Shown piece by piece: positions 39,344-48,839 of a stretch of DNA of 64,000 nucleotides (positions are counted from its first letter, which is position 1; the number at the start of each line of letters is the position of its first letter). This DNA is from an uncultured Prevotellaceae bacterium (GTDB taxonomy: Bacteria; Bacteroidota; Bacteroidia; Bacteroidales; Bacteroidaceae): assembly GCA_946415365.1 (NCBI GenBank), contig CAMKSE010000011.1, positions 62,001-126,000 on the forward strand. The letters run 5' to 3'. The notes beneath the pieces were generated by a model. The model was not told the DNA's origin. It was given only the letters and a program-made list of their open reading frames with translations, and searched no databases. The position numbers were made by a program, and so were the translations under genes.

Positions 39344-40849
39344 ATGGCTTATACACGTATGACTGCCGCAGAGGCTGCGGCACTGATTAAGAATGGCGAG
39401 CACATCGCCATGAGTGGCTTTACACCTGCCGGTGTGGCCAAGGCAACGACCAAAGAGTTAGCGAAGATCGCTGTGGCTGAGCATGAGGCCGGCCGCGAGT
39501 TTAAGGTGGCAATCTTCACGGGTGCATCGACGGGACAGTCGACAGACGGTGACCTGGCTAATGCCCAGGCCATTCTCTATCGTGCGCCCTACACGACGAA
39601 CCCCGATTTCCGTAAGCACGTGAACATGGGTGAGATCCCCTACAACGACCTGCACCTGAGTCACATGGCACAGGAGTTGCGCTATGGCTTCTACGGACCT
39701 GTGGACTGGGCCATCCTCGAGGTGTGTGACATTGAGGAGGTGGGCAACGACTACCACGTCTATCTGACGGCCGCTGGCGGTATCTCTCCGACGGCTGCAA
39801 GGCTGGCCAAGCACGTGATCCTGGAGCTGAACTCGTTCCACAACCCCAACGCGAAGTATATCCACGACGTCTATGAGCCGTTGGATCCCCCTTACCGCAA
39901 GGCTATCCCCATCGAGCATGTGGGCGACCGCATCGGACAGCCGTTTGTCAGCATCCCCAAGGAGAAAGTGGTAGGTGTGGTGGAGTGTAACATCCCCGAC
40001 GAGGCCCGTGCCTTCAAGGACAGCGACCCCGTGACCGACAAGATAGGCTTCCTGACGGCTGAGTTCCTCGTGGAGGAGATGCATAAGGGCCGTATCCCCA
40101 AGGAGTTCCTGCCGCTGCAGAGTGGTGTGGGCTCGACGGCCAACGCCATCCTCGGAGCACTGGGCGAGGACAAGCACGTGCCCGACTTCAATATCTACAC
40201 CGAGGTGCTGCAGGACAGCGTGGTGGGCATGATGCTGAACGGTCGTGTGAAGGATGCCTCGGCCTGTTCGCTCACCGTCTCTAACGAGTGCTTGATGCAG
40301 GTCTATGACAACATGGACTACTTCAAGAACCACCTGACGCTGCGTCAGAGCGAGATATCCAATTCGCCTGAGATAATCCGTCGCTTAGGTGTCATCGCCA
40401 TCAACACGGCTATCGAGGCCGACCTCTATGGCAACGTGAACTCTACGCATATCAGCGGCACGAAGATGATGAACGGTATCGGCGGAAGCGGTGACTTCAT
40501 ACGTAACGCGTACCTATCTATATTTACATGTCCGTCGGTGGCCAAGGGTGGCGTGATCTCTTCTATCGTGCCTTTCGTGAGCCATCAGGACAGCTCGGAG
40601 CACGACGTGAACATCATCGTGACGGAGCAGGGTATCGCCGACCTTCGCGGAAAAGGTCCCATCCAGCGTGCAGAGACGATTATCGAGAACTGCGCACATC
40701 CTGACTACAAGCAGTTGCTCTGGGACTACCTGAAGATTGCGAAGATGGGCCAGACCCGTCATAACCTGCCAGCTGCCTTCGCCATGCACGACACGCTGGC
40801 TCGCAAGGGTGACATGAAGTTGACGGATTTCTCTGAGTATATCAAGTAA
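39344..40849 (+). CDS. Acetyl-CoA hydrolase/transferase family (succinate CoA-transferase-like)
   Basis: MAYTRMTAAEAAALIKNGEHIAMSGFTPAGVAKA...LPLQSGVGSTANAILGAL, VTEQGIADLRGKGP. Confidence 0.9.
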   Translation: MAYTRMTAAEAAALIKNGEHIAMSGFTPAGVAKATTKELAKIAVAEHEAGREFKVAIFTGASTGQSTDGDLANAQAILYRAPYTTNPDFRKHVNMGEIPYNDLHLSHMAQELRYGFYGPVDWAILEVCDIEEVGNDYHVYLTAAGGISPTAARLAKHVILELNSFHNPNAKYIHDVYEPLDPPYRKAIPIEHVGDRIGQPFVSIPKEKVVGVVECNIPDEARAFKDSDPVTDKIGFLTAEFLVEEMHKGRIPKEFLPLQSGVGSTANAILGALGEDKHVPDFNIYTEVLQDSVVGMMLNGRVKDASACSLTVSNECLMQVYDNMDYFKNHLTLRQSEISNSPEIIRRLGVIAINTAIEADLYGNVNSTHISGTKMMNGIGGSGDFIRNAYLSIFTCPSVAKGGVISSIVPFVSHQDSSEHDVNIIVTEQGIADLRGKGPIQRAETIIENCAHPDYKQLLWDYLKIAKMGQTRHNLPAAFAMHDTLARKGDMKLTDFSEYIK

Positions 40850-40850
40850 T

Positions 40851-41825
40851 ATGCGTGTCGGAATCATCGGCACAGGATGGATAGCCGAAAAGGCAGCCAT
40901 CACCCTTCGGGGCCTCTCAGAGTGTGAGGCCTACGCTGTTGGCAGTCGTACACTGGAGCGGGCTGAGGCCTTTGCGAAGGAGTGGGGGATAGCCAAGGCC
41001 TGTGGCTCGTATGCAGAGCTGATTAACGACCCCGACGTGGATCTCGTCTATGTGGGTACCCCTCATTCCCACCATTACGACGTGACGAAGGAGGCCCTGT
41101 TGGCTGGCAAACCCTGTCTTGTGGAGAAAGCCTTTATGGCCAATTACCGTCAGGCAAAGGAGATCGTGGACATTGCCCGTGAGAAGAAGGTGTTCCTTGC
41201 CGAGGCCATCTGGACGCGCTATCAGCCAGTGGTGAAGATGGTGCGCGACCTGATAGACAGTGGCCGTATCGGCACACCCCGGCTGGTGACTGCCACGCTC
41301 GGCTACTCCATGGGTGAGAAACCGCGCATCATGCGTCCCGACCTCTGTGGCGGCGCGCTGCTCGACCTCGGCGTATATGCCCTGAACTTCGTGAGGATGT
41401 TCTTCCCTGCGGATATCGTGAGCATGGAGAGCCAGTGCGTGAAGTCGAAGACGGGCATGGACCTCACCAATGCCATCAGCATCATCCTCGCCGACGGTGT
41501 GCTCTGCAACCTGCAGTCGAGTGCTGCCTGTGTGGGCGACAATATCGGTGTCATTGCTGGTACTGACGGCAATCTGATCATTGACAATATCAACAATCCG
41601 CAGAAGATAACGGTGAACACCCATGACCGTGAGTTTGTGGAGGATATTCACGTGCCGCAGCAGATAACGGGCTACGAGTACCAGTTCCTTGCCTGCCGTC
41701 AGGCCCTCGCCGACGGACTCCTGGAGCCCAGGGAGATGCCGTTGGAGGAGACGCTCTACGTGATGCAGCTCATGGACGGCCTGCGTCAGAAATGGGGGGT
41801 ACGCTATCCTATGGATGACAATTAG
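40851..41825 (+). CDS. Gfo/Idh/MocA family oxidoreductase
   Basis: MRVGIIGTGWIAEKAAITLRG, VGTPHSHHYDVTKEALLAGKPCLVEKAF. Confidence 0.9.
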   Translation: MRVGIIGTGWIAEKAAITLRGLSECEAYAVGSRTLERAEAFAKEWGIAKACGSYAELINDPDVDLVYVGTPHSHHYDVTKEALLAGKPCLVEKAFMANYRQAKEIVDIAREKKVFLAEAIWTRYQPVVKMVRDLIDSGRIGTPRLVTATLGYSMGEKPRIMRPDLCGGALLDLGVYALNFVRMFFPADIVSMESQCVKSKTGMDLTNAISIILADGVLCNLQSSAACVGDNIGVIAGTDGNLIIDNINNPQKITVNTHDREFVEDIHVPQQITGYEYQFLACRQALADGLLEPREMPLEETLYVMQLMDGLRQKWGVRYPMDDN

Positions 41826-42116
41826 CGCAACGCATTGCGGTATTGTTTTTATGTTTTTTAGTAGGCAATTAGGAGATAATTGCCTACTTTTGCATCGTCA
41901 TCAACACAAAAATACATCATAAATAGGTTAAGTACATAAAAAAGGATGCTGGATTGCAAGATTTGGCATCTTTTTTCTATATGCACTTTTCCGTGTTGTT
42001 AACATTCCATAATTACGTCACAACCCCATTAAACAAACAATGGTAGTCATACGTCAAAATAAAAGAGAGGTACGCAACGCGTTGCGTTGATTTTGTTCGA
42101 TTGTTGCGCAACAATC
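41826..42116. promoter_or_regulatory. Three LacI-type operator palindromes
   Basis: CGCAACGCATTGCG (41826-41839), ACGCAACGCGTTGCGT (42072-42087), GATTGTTGCGCAACAATC (42099-42116). Confidence 0.75.
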
Positions 42117-42167
42117 ATTACCATAATGTATTAATTTTGTAGGGTCTAAGGTAAGATATATCAGTCA

Positions 42168-43172
42168 ATGAAGAGAATATCACAGCGTGATATCGCAAAG
42201 AAACTTGGCGTGAACGTTTCCACCGTCTCTCGGGCGCTGAGGGGGCTGGACGGCGTGAGTCCGGACGTTCGGCAGAAAATTGAGCAGTTTGCAAAGGAAA
42301 ACGGCTATCGTCCGAACCCCTTTGCGACAAGTCTGCGTTATGACACGACGAGAACCATCGGCATCGTGGTGCCCAATGTGGCCTACAACCACAATGCACA
42401 GATCCTGAAGCGCATTGAGGCTGACGCCAGGAAAAACGGGTATATGTGCATCATTACCGATTCGGATGAGAGTTATGAAAACGAAGTCAACTGCCTGGAA
42501 CTATTAGAGAACATGCACGTTGAGGGAATCATCATCTGCCCCTCGCAGGAAACCACAGACTTCAGTCATCTTCTGCGTCTGAAAGAGGCTCACATGCCGA
42601 TTGTTTTCTTTGACCGTGCCCCAGACATCGGCATCTCTTCGGTCGTTATCAACGATGCCGCTTCAGCCTATCAGGCTACCAACAGTCTGATCGAGGCAGG
42701 TGCCCGCCGTATCGCTTTCCTTGGTGGCCCGAATCAGTTTAAACAGACTGTGGACCGTAAGCATGGTTACTTAGAAGCTCTGCGTGAGCGGGGAGTCCCT
42801 ATTCATACGGAGTTGGTGAAGTGTAACCATATCAGCTTCAATTCCGGTCTCTCTGACACCCTTGAGTTATTTAGTCTGCCGGAGCCACCTGATGCCATCC
42901 TTGCCACCCATGGACTGTTGGCCATATCTGCTCTGCAGGCCGTCACCAGCATAGGTAAGCGTATTCCTGAGGAAGTGGCTATCATAGGTTATCTGAGTGA
43001 TTGGGTATCGGAGATGTCACATCCCCGCATCTCGTTCGTGAAGCAGAATCTCAAGGAGATTGGCAGCAGGGCATTCCGCCTGCTCTCAGACCAGATCAAC
43101 GGGGATGACAGTGTGCAGCATGTGGTCATCAATGCGCGGTTGGAACTGAGGGACAGTACGAAGAAGATATAA
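42168..43172 (+). CDS. LacI family transcriptional regulator
   Basis: RISQRDIAKKLGVNVSTVSRALRGLDGVSPDVRQKIEQFAKENGYRPN HTH. Confidence 0.95.
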   Translation: MKRISQRDIAKKLGVNVSTVSRALRGLDGVSPDVRQKIEQFAKENGYRPNPFATSLRYDTTRTIGIVVPNVAYNHNAQILKRIEADARKNGYMCIITDSDESYENEVNCLELLENMHVEGIIICPSQETTDFSHLLRLKEAHMPIVFFDRAPDIGISSVVINDAASAYQATNSLIEAGARRIAFLGGPNQFKQTVDRKHGYLEALRERGVPIHTELVKCNHISFNSGLSDTLELFSLPEPPDAILATHGLLAISALQAVTSIGKRIPEEVAIIGYLSDWVSEMSHPRISFVKQNLKEIGSRAFRLLSDQINGDDSVQHVVINARLELRDSTKKI

Positions 43173-43188
43173 ATAGAACAGAATAAGT

Positions 43189-45822
43189 ATGAGAAACCTA
43201 TTATCAATGATTGTTTTGACCTTCGTGGCCATTGTCGCCAAGGGTCAGGATCTGCAACTCAACGACCGTGAGTATTTTGAGCGGCAGGGTGTGAACGTGT
43301 TGGTGTTCAGCAACAGTTTCAACGGAGGCTTCAACGACGAGAAGAACTCCGGCATAGAGATTATCCACCATGGTGTGCGGACAGTGCAGGGTGGTGCCGT
43401 TCGTCTGAACAATACGCCTGAACAGTGGGATCTCGTGCCAAAGATGACGAGCCGTAAGGTGGATCGTGAGAACGGGAGCATAGAGGTAGGCCTGCGGTAT
43501 GATGACTACGATTTTGACAGCCGTATCATTGTCACCGCCAAGGGAAAAGCTGTGGAGATAGCCGTGTGGCTCGATAAGCCTGTGCCTGAGAAACTGGCGG
43601 GTGATGCAGGTCTTAATATCGAATTCTTGCCCTCGCAGTATTGGCTGAAGACTTTTACCGTCGACGGACGTCTGGGACGTCTGCCACGTTATGCCACGAG
43701 TCAGACTATTACCCGTCCTAACAGTGAGAAGCCCCGTCAGTTCAAAGGCTTCAAGACCTACGACGATCGTGGCACAGACCGCTTCATCGACCCGCTGCCC
43801 ATAGAGACTGGCCATCAGTTCGTGATGGCTACGGATGATCCAGGTCGTATGGTAAAAGTAAGTAGTGAAGATTCTGAGCTGAAACTCTTCGACGGTCGTA
43901 TGCTGGCACAGAACGGCTGGTTCGTGATGCGCAGTGTGTTGCCTGCCGGCAAGACTGGTAAGGTCATCACCTGGACCGTTGAACCCCATGCCATCCCAGG
44001 TTGGATACGTGAGCCGAACATCGGCTTCTCACAGGTGGGCTACATCCCTGAACAGCCGAAGGTAGCCGTCATCGAACTCGACAAGACTGACACTCCGAAG
44101 GCCACTGCCTCGCTCATGCGCATCAAACCCGACGGTACTACTGAGAAGGCCTACGAGGGCGACATCCAGTCGTGGGGACCATACTTCAAATACAACTATG
44201 TGAAGTTCGACTTCTCATCAGTCAAGGATCCGGGCGTGTATTATATCCAATACGGTAACACGCGGACAAACGACTTCCTGATCGACGAGCATGTGTACGA
44301 TAAGATCACTGATGCCACCACCGACGTATGGGTGCCCATCCACATGAACCACATGTATGTGAACGAGGGCTACCGCACGTGGCACGGCGAGCCTTTCAAG
44401 GAGGGTTACCTGCAGGCGCCGGAGAGCGACCATTTCGATCTGCACAGTCAGGGGGCATCGACAGATACGAAGTATAAACCTTACGAACTGATTCCCGGAC
44501 TTAACATCGGTGGATTCTTCGATGCCGGCGATTTCGACATCGAGACAGGCTCCAACATCAACGTCGTGCAGAACTTCATCCGCACTTGGGAACTCTTCAA
44601 GCCCCAGCGTGACGAAACATTCGTCAGCCAGAAACAGCGCTATGTAGACCTGCACCGTCCCGATGGAGTGCCCGATATCCTGCAGTTCATTGAGCACGGC
44701 ACGCTGAATCTCGTGGCACAGGCCGAGCAGATAGGTCACATGTCGCAGACACTCTCCAACTCCATCCTCGACAACTACCACCATCTTGGCGATGCAGCCA
44801 GCATTACCGATGGCTTGCATTATGACCCCTCGTTGAAACCCTATGAGGTATCAGCCGATGGTAAGCGTTCTGGTACCCCTGATGATATGTGGGCCTTCAC
44901 CAACCGCAATCCGCAACTCGACCTTCGCGCTGCCACCATGTTTGCTGCCGCAAGCCATGCACTTAAGGGTTATAATGACGACCTTGCCGAGCGAGCCCTT
45001 ACTCAGTCGAAGCGGCTGATGCAGGAGGCCACGGAGCTGATAAAGAACGGGCAGACAGGAGGCGGAAGGGATGAATTCAGTTGGCTCGATGGTACGGAAC
45101 AGACAAGCATCGCCAATCCCCGTCAGCAAGGTGCCCAGCCTGACAAGAAACGTCAGAAACTGTTGGAGCGTAGCCGTAAGAACCGTGAACAACTCGGAGA
45201 TATGGCTACGAACCTGATGCTCTACAGTGCTACGCAGGAGAAGCCGTATCTTGACAATTTCACCGCTCAGATATGGGATGCACTCGAGTTGCGCCTGTCT
45301 GGTAATATGCAGACGGCCCTCGATGCGGTGCCCTATATGGATGAGGCCTACAAGCAGAAACTCCGTCCCTACGTCGAGAAATATGAGCAGTATATCAAGA
45401 GCTTCGACACCAACAATCCCTACGGAGTACCCATCGGACTCGGCAACTGGGCTGGCGTTAATATGGTGCTCAACTTCGGCATCACCGTCAACTACGCCCA
45501 CATTTACTTCCCCGACATCGTCGCTAAGGACGAGGTCTATCGCGTGGCTAACTGGCTCTACGGCTGTCACCCCTACCACAACTACTCATTTGTGGCCGTT
45601 GTGGGTGCCGCCCGTCCGAAGCAGGTGTTCTATGGCAACAACCGTGCCGACTTCTCGTTCATCCCCGGTAACGTGGCTCCCGGACTGCTCTTCCGCCGTC
45701 CAGATCATTTCGAGAACTACGACGACTGGCCTTTCCTCTGGGGTCAGAACGAGGGAACTATCGCCGGCAATACCCAGTACATCATCTTCGGTTCGTCGCT
45801 TAAGGGAATAGTGAATAAATAA
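43189..45822 (+). CDS. Glycoside hydrolase family 9 with N-terminal CelD-like domain
   Basis: PNIGFSQVGYIPEQPKVAVIELDK; GGFFDAGDFDIETGSN; C-terminal DDWPFLWGQNEGTI. Confidence 0.85.
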   Translation: MRNLLSMIVLTFVAIVAKGQDLQLNDREYFERQGVNVLVFSNSFNGGFNDEKNSGIEIIHHGVRTVQGGAVRLNNTPEQWDLVPKMTSRKVDRENGSIEVGLRYDDYDFDSRIIVTAKGKAVEIAVWLDKPVPEKLAGDAGLNIEFLPSQYWLKTFTVDGRLGRLPRYATSQTITRPNSEKPRQFKGFKTYDDRGTDRFIDPLPIETGHQFVMATDDPGRMVKVSSEDSELKLFDGRMLAQNGWFVMRSVLPAGKTGKVITWTVEPHAIPGWIREPNIGFSQVGYIPEQPKVAVIELDKTDTPKATASLMRIKPDGTTEKAYEGDIQSWGPYFKYNYVKFDFSSVKDPGVYYIQYGNTRTNDFLIDEHVYDKITDATTDVWVPIHMNHMYVNEGYRTWHGEPFKEGYLQAPESDHFDLHSQGASTDTKYKPYELIPGLNIGGFFDAGDFDIETGSNINVVQNFIRTWELFKPQRDETFVSQKQRYVDLHRPDGVPDILQFIEHGTLNLVAQAEQIGHMSQTLSNSILDNYHHLGDAASITDGLHYDPSLKPYEVSADGKRSGTPDDMWAFTNRNPQLDLRAATMFAAASHALKGYNDDLAERALTQSKRLMQEATELIKNGQTGGGRDEFSWLDGTEQTSIANPRQQGAQPDKKRQKLLERSRKNREQLGDMATNLMLYSATQEKPYLDNFTAQIWDALELRLSGNMQTALDAVPYMDEAYKQKLRPYVEKYEQYIKSFDTNNPYGVPIGLGNWAGVNMVLNFGITVNYAHIYFPDIVAKDEVYRVANWLYGCHPYHNYSFVAVVGAARPKQVFYGNNRADFSFIPGNVAPGLLFRRPDHFENYDDWPFLWGQNEGTIAGNTQYIIFGSSLKGIVNK

Positions 45823-45835
45823 TTTTGGCTAAACT

Positions 45836-48766
45836 ATGATTATAACTAAACAGAGTGGCAGCAGCCTTGTAAAAGTGCTGCTGCTACTTATCATTTTTAA
45901 TTTCTCGTTTCTCACTTCTTTGGCTCAGCCCGATCCTGAATACCAGAGGCTGACCATCAGCGGACAGCTGCTCGACGCTGACCTGAAGGAGCCGATGGTG
46001 CAGGCCACCATCCAGTTGTTTACTGTCACTGACAGCACTTTTGTAGGCGGTGCCGTGAGCAACGAGCGGGGAAACTTTATCGTGCAGGCTCCAACGGCAG
46101 GCACTTTCCGCCTGCGTATCTCGACTGTAGGCTACCAGACCATCGACCGTGAGGTGACGCTTCGTCGCAATGAGAGTCTTGACTTGGGCAACGTGATGAT
46201 GGAGACGGAGAGTATCATGTTGCAGGAAGCCGTCGTTACGGGCCGTGCCGCACAGGTGATAGTCCGGAAAGACACCATCATGTATAATCCAGAGGCCTTC
46301 CGCACCCCTGAAGGCTCGGCTATAGAAGAACTCATCAAGCGCATTCCAGGGGCAGAGGTCGACGAGGACGGAAACATCACCGTCAACGGCAAGGAGGTGA
46401 AGAAGATTCTGCTCGACGGTAAGGAGTTCATGCTCGGCGACGTGGAGACGGCGCTGAAGAACATCCCTGTGAGCATTATCCAGAATCTGAAGTTCTACGA
46501 CCAGCAGAGTGACCAGGCTCGTATCACTGGTATCGACGATGGCGAGAAGGAGACTGTGCTCGACTTTTCCATCAAGAAAGGTATGAACCACGGCTACATG
46601 ACCAATCTCGACTTGGCGGGCGGTACCAAGCACCGCTACGCCTCACGGGGAATGGGCAGCAGCTTTACCGATAAGACCCGTTTCGTGCTATTAGGCAACT
46701 TCAACAACAAGGAGGAGAATGCCGGCTGGTGGAACCGTCGCGGACTGAACGCCCGTAAGATGTTAGGCACCAACCTGAACTACGACGACGGCAAGAAACT
46801 GAAGCTCGATGCCAGTATCCGCTGGAACCATCGCGATGGTGACAACCAGACGGAGAATGCCAGCGAGAACTTCTACAGTGGATCATCGCGTACGTTTTCT
46901 AACTCATCGACGTCGAACTACACCCGCAGCAACAACTGGCGGGGAAACATCCGTGTGGAGTGGAAACCTGACTCACTGACGAACATCTTGTTGCGTGCCA
47001 ATGGCAGCTATGGCACCGATGATGCCACAAACGCCTCTCTTTCTGCCACCTTCAACGACGATCCATATCTCTACACCACTACCCCCCTTGGAGAACTCTC
47101 CCCACTCTCCGACATCCTTGTCAACCGCAACCAGAGTGCCAGCCTCACTTACAGCGACAACAAAAATGCCTGGGCCATGTTACAGCTTTATCGTCGGCTG
47201 AATCCACGGGGAAGGAACATTGTTGTAAGGCTTGAGGCCAATGGCGGCAGCAGTAATAATGAGAATACGTCAGACAACGAGGTACACCTTTTCCTTGTGA
47301 AGAATCAGGCAGGACAGGATTCTACCTATTATACAGCCCGATATAACACGACACCCTCAGACCAGAGTGGCTATGTGCTGAGCACAACCTACAGTGAACC
47401 ATTATGGAAAGGTGCTCACCTGCAGTTCAACTACGAGTTGCGCTACAGCCAGAATAAAAGTGACCGCCAGACCTATGACTTCAGCCTATTGCCGGAGAAT
47501 CCCTTTGCTGGCATCGTGCCGGAATACCGAGAGTGGGATCCCTGGCTGTCAACAGTCTATAGTCAGATGGATAGTTTCTTCGACAAAAACCTGAGCCGTT
47601 TCTCAGAATACAAGAACTACACCCACAACTTGCGGCTCACCTTGCGTCACAAGGAGGAGAAGTATGACTATAATATCGGCTTCCTCGTTCAGCCCCAGCA
47701 CTCGAACTTTATTCAAGACTACCGAGGCATCTACGTTGACACGATTCGCAATGTGACGAACCTCACGCCAACATTAGACTTCCATTATAAATTCAGCGAC
47801 CAGAGCAACCTCTGGATTCATTACCGGGGCGACACGCGTCAGCCGGAGATGACACAACTGCTCGACATCACCGACGACTCCAACCCCCTCTACATCACTC
47901 AGGGTAATCCTGGACTGAAACCACAGTTCACCAACTCCCTGAATGCCTACTACAACAACTACATCGTGCGCTACAAACGGAGCATCGTGGTCTATGCCAA
48001 CTACCGTCACATCCGCAACTCCATCTCCAATCTTGTGCGTTATAACCCAGAGACGGGTGGTAGTATCTCGCGCCCCGAGAACATCAACGGCAACTGGAAT
48101 ATGAACGCCGGTTTCACCTTCAATACGGCACTCGACTCCACTGCCCACTGGAACATCGGCACCGACACCCGTATGCGCTACAATCACTATGTCAGTTATG
48201 TGGCCCAACAACAGGCTGATGCCGCCAAAAACACTACCCGCACCACCAACGTTAACGAGCGTCTGACGTTCGGCTATCGCAACGACTGGTTGGAGGTGAC
48301 GCTCGACGGTACTGTGAACTACCAGCACTCGCGCAACGAACTACAACCCACCGCCGACCTTGACACCTGGCAACTGAACTACGGCGGACAGTTCCTCGTG
48401 CGCCTGCCTCTCGATATCGAGGTGAGTATGAACCTCCACGAGCGTAGTCGTCGAGGCTATAATGACTCGTCGATGAATACAAATGAACTGCTGTGGAACG
48501 GTCAGATATCCAAACCTTTCCTCAAGAACAAGTCGCTCATAGTCGCCATGAACTTCTACGACCTCCTTGGCCAGCAGAGCAATTACGAGCGATGGATCAA
48601 TGCCACCAGCCGTAGCGATACACAATACAACAGTGTGAACTCCTACGTTATGTTCCATGTGCGCTATCGTCTGAATATGTTCGGTGGAAAGATCGACACC
48701 GAGGGCCGTTACAACAAGAAATGGGGTAATCGCGACAACAACCGTGGTGGTGGCTGGCGCAGATAA
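45836..48766 (+). CDS. Outer membrane beta-barrel protein with carboxypeptidase-regulatory-like domain
   Basis: ISGQLLDADLKEPMVQATIQLF..., IEELIKRIPGAEVDEDGNITVNGKEVKKILLDGKEF. Confidence 0.85.
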   Translation: MIITKQSGSSLVKVLLLLIIFNFSFLTSLAQPDPEYQRLTISGQLLDADLKEPMVQATIQLFTVTDSTFVGGAVSNERGNFIVQAPTAGTFRLRISTVGYQTIDREVTLRRNESLDLGNVMMETESIMLQEAVVTGRAAQVIVRKDTIMYNPEAFRTPEGSAIEELIKRIPGAEVDEDGNITVNGKEVKKILLDGKEFMLGDVETALKNIPVSIIQNLKFYDQQSDQARITGIDDGEKETVLDFSIKKGMNHGYMTNLDLAGGTKHRYASRGMGSSFTDKTRFVLLGNFNNKEENAGWWNRRGLNARKMLGTNLNYDDGKKLKLDASIRWNHRDGDNQTENASENFYSGSSRTFSNSSTSNYTRSNNWRGNIRVEWKPDSLTNILLRANGSYGTDDATNASLSATFNDDPYLYTTTPLGELSPLSDILVNRNQSASLTYSDNKNAWAMLQLYRRLNPRGRNIVVRLEANGGSSNNENTSDNEVHLFLVKNQAGQDSTYYTARYNTTPSDQSGYVLSTTYSEPLWKGAHLQFNYELRYSQNKSDRQTYDFSLLPENPFAGIVPEYREWDPWLSTVYSQMDSFFDKNLSRFSEYKNYTHNLRLTLRHKEEKYDYNIGFLVQPQHSNFIQDYRGIYVDTIRNVTNLTPTLDFHYKFSDQSNLWIHYRGDTRQPEMTQLLDITDDSNPLYITQGNPGLKPQFTNSLNAYYNNYIVRYKRSIVVYANYRHIRNSISNLVRYNPETGGSISRPENINGNWNMNAGFTFNTALDSTAHWNIGTDTRMRYNHYVSYVAQQQADAAKNTTRTTNVNERLTFGYRNDWLEVTLDGTVNYQHSRNELQPTADLDTWQLNYGGQFLVRLPLDIEVSMNLHERSRRGYNDSSMNTNELLWNGQISKPFLKNKSLIVAMNFYDLLGQQSNYERWINATSRSDTQYNSVNSYVMFHVRYRLNMFGGKIDTEGRYNKKWGNRDNNRGGGWRR

Positions 48767-48839
48767 AGCTGACCAGAGAACTTTTACTTTATAGACGGCA
48801 GGTCAGTCCGATCTTGGTTTCAAAGGTCCTGGCGCCATA

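Noticed and set aside
43204-43989. 261-aa ORF antisense to the GH9 gene (and similar shadows at 44851-45579, 45884-46633, 47774-48328)
   Set aside because: All overlap well-supported coding genes and have no recognisable domains or promoters
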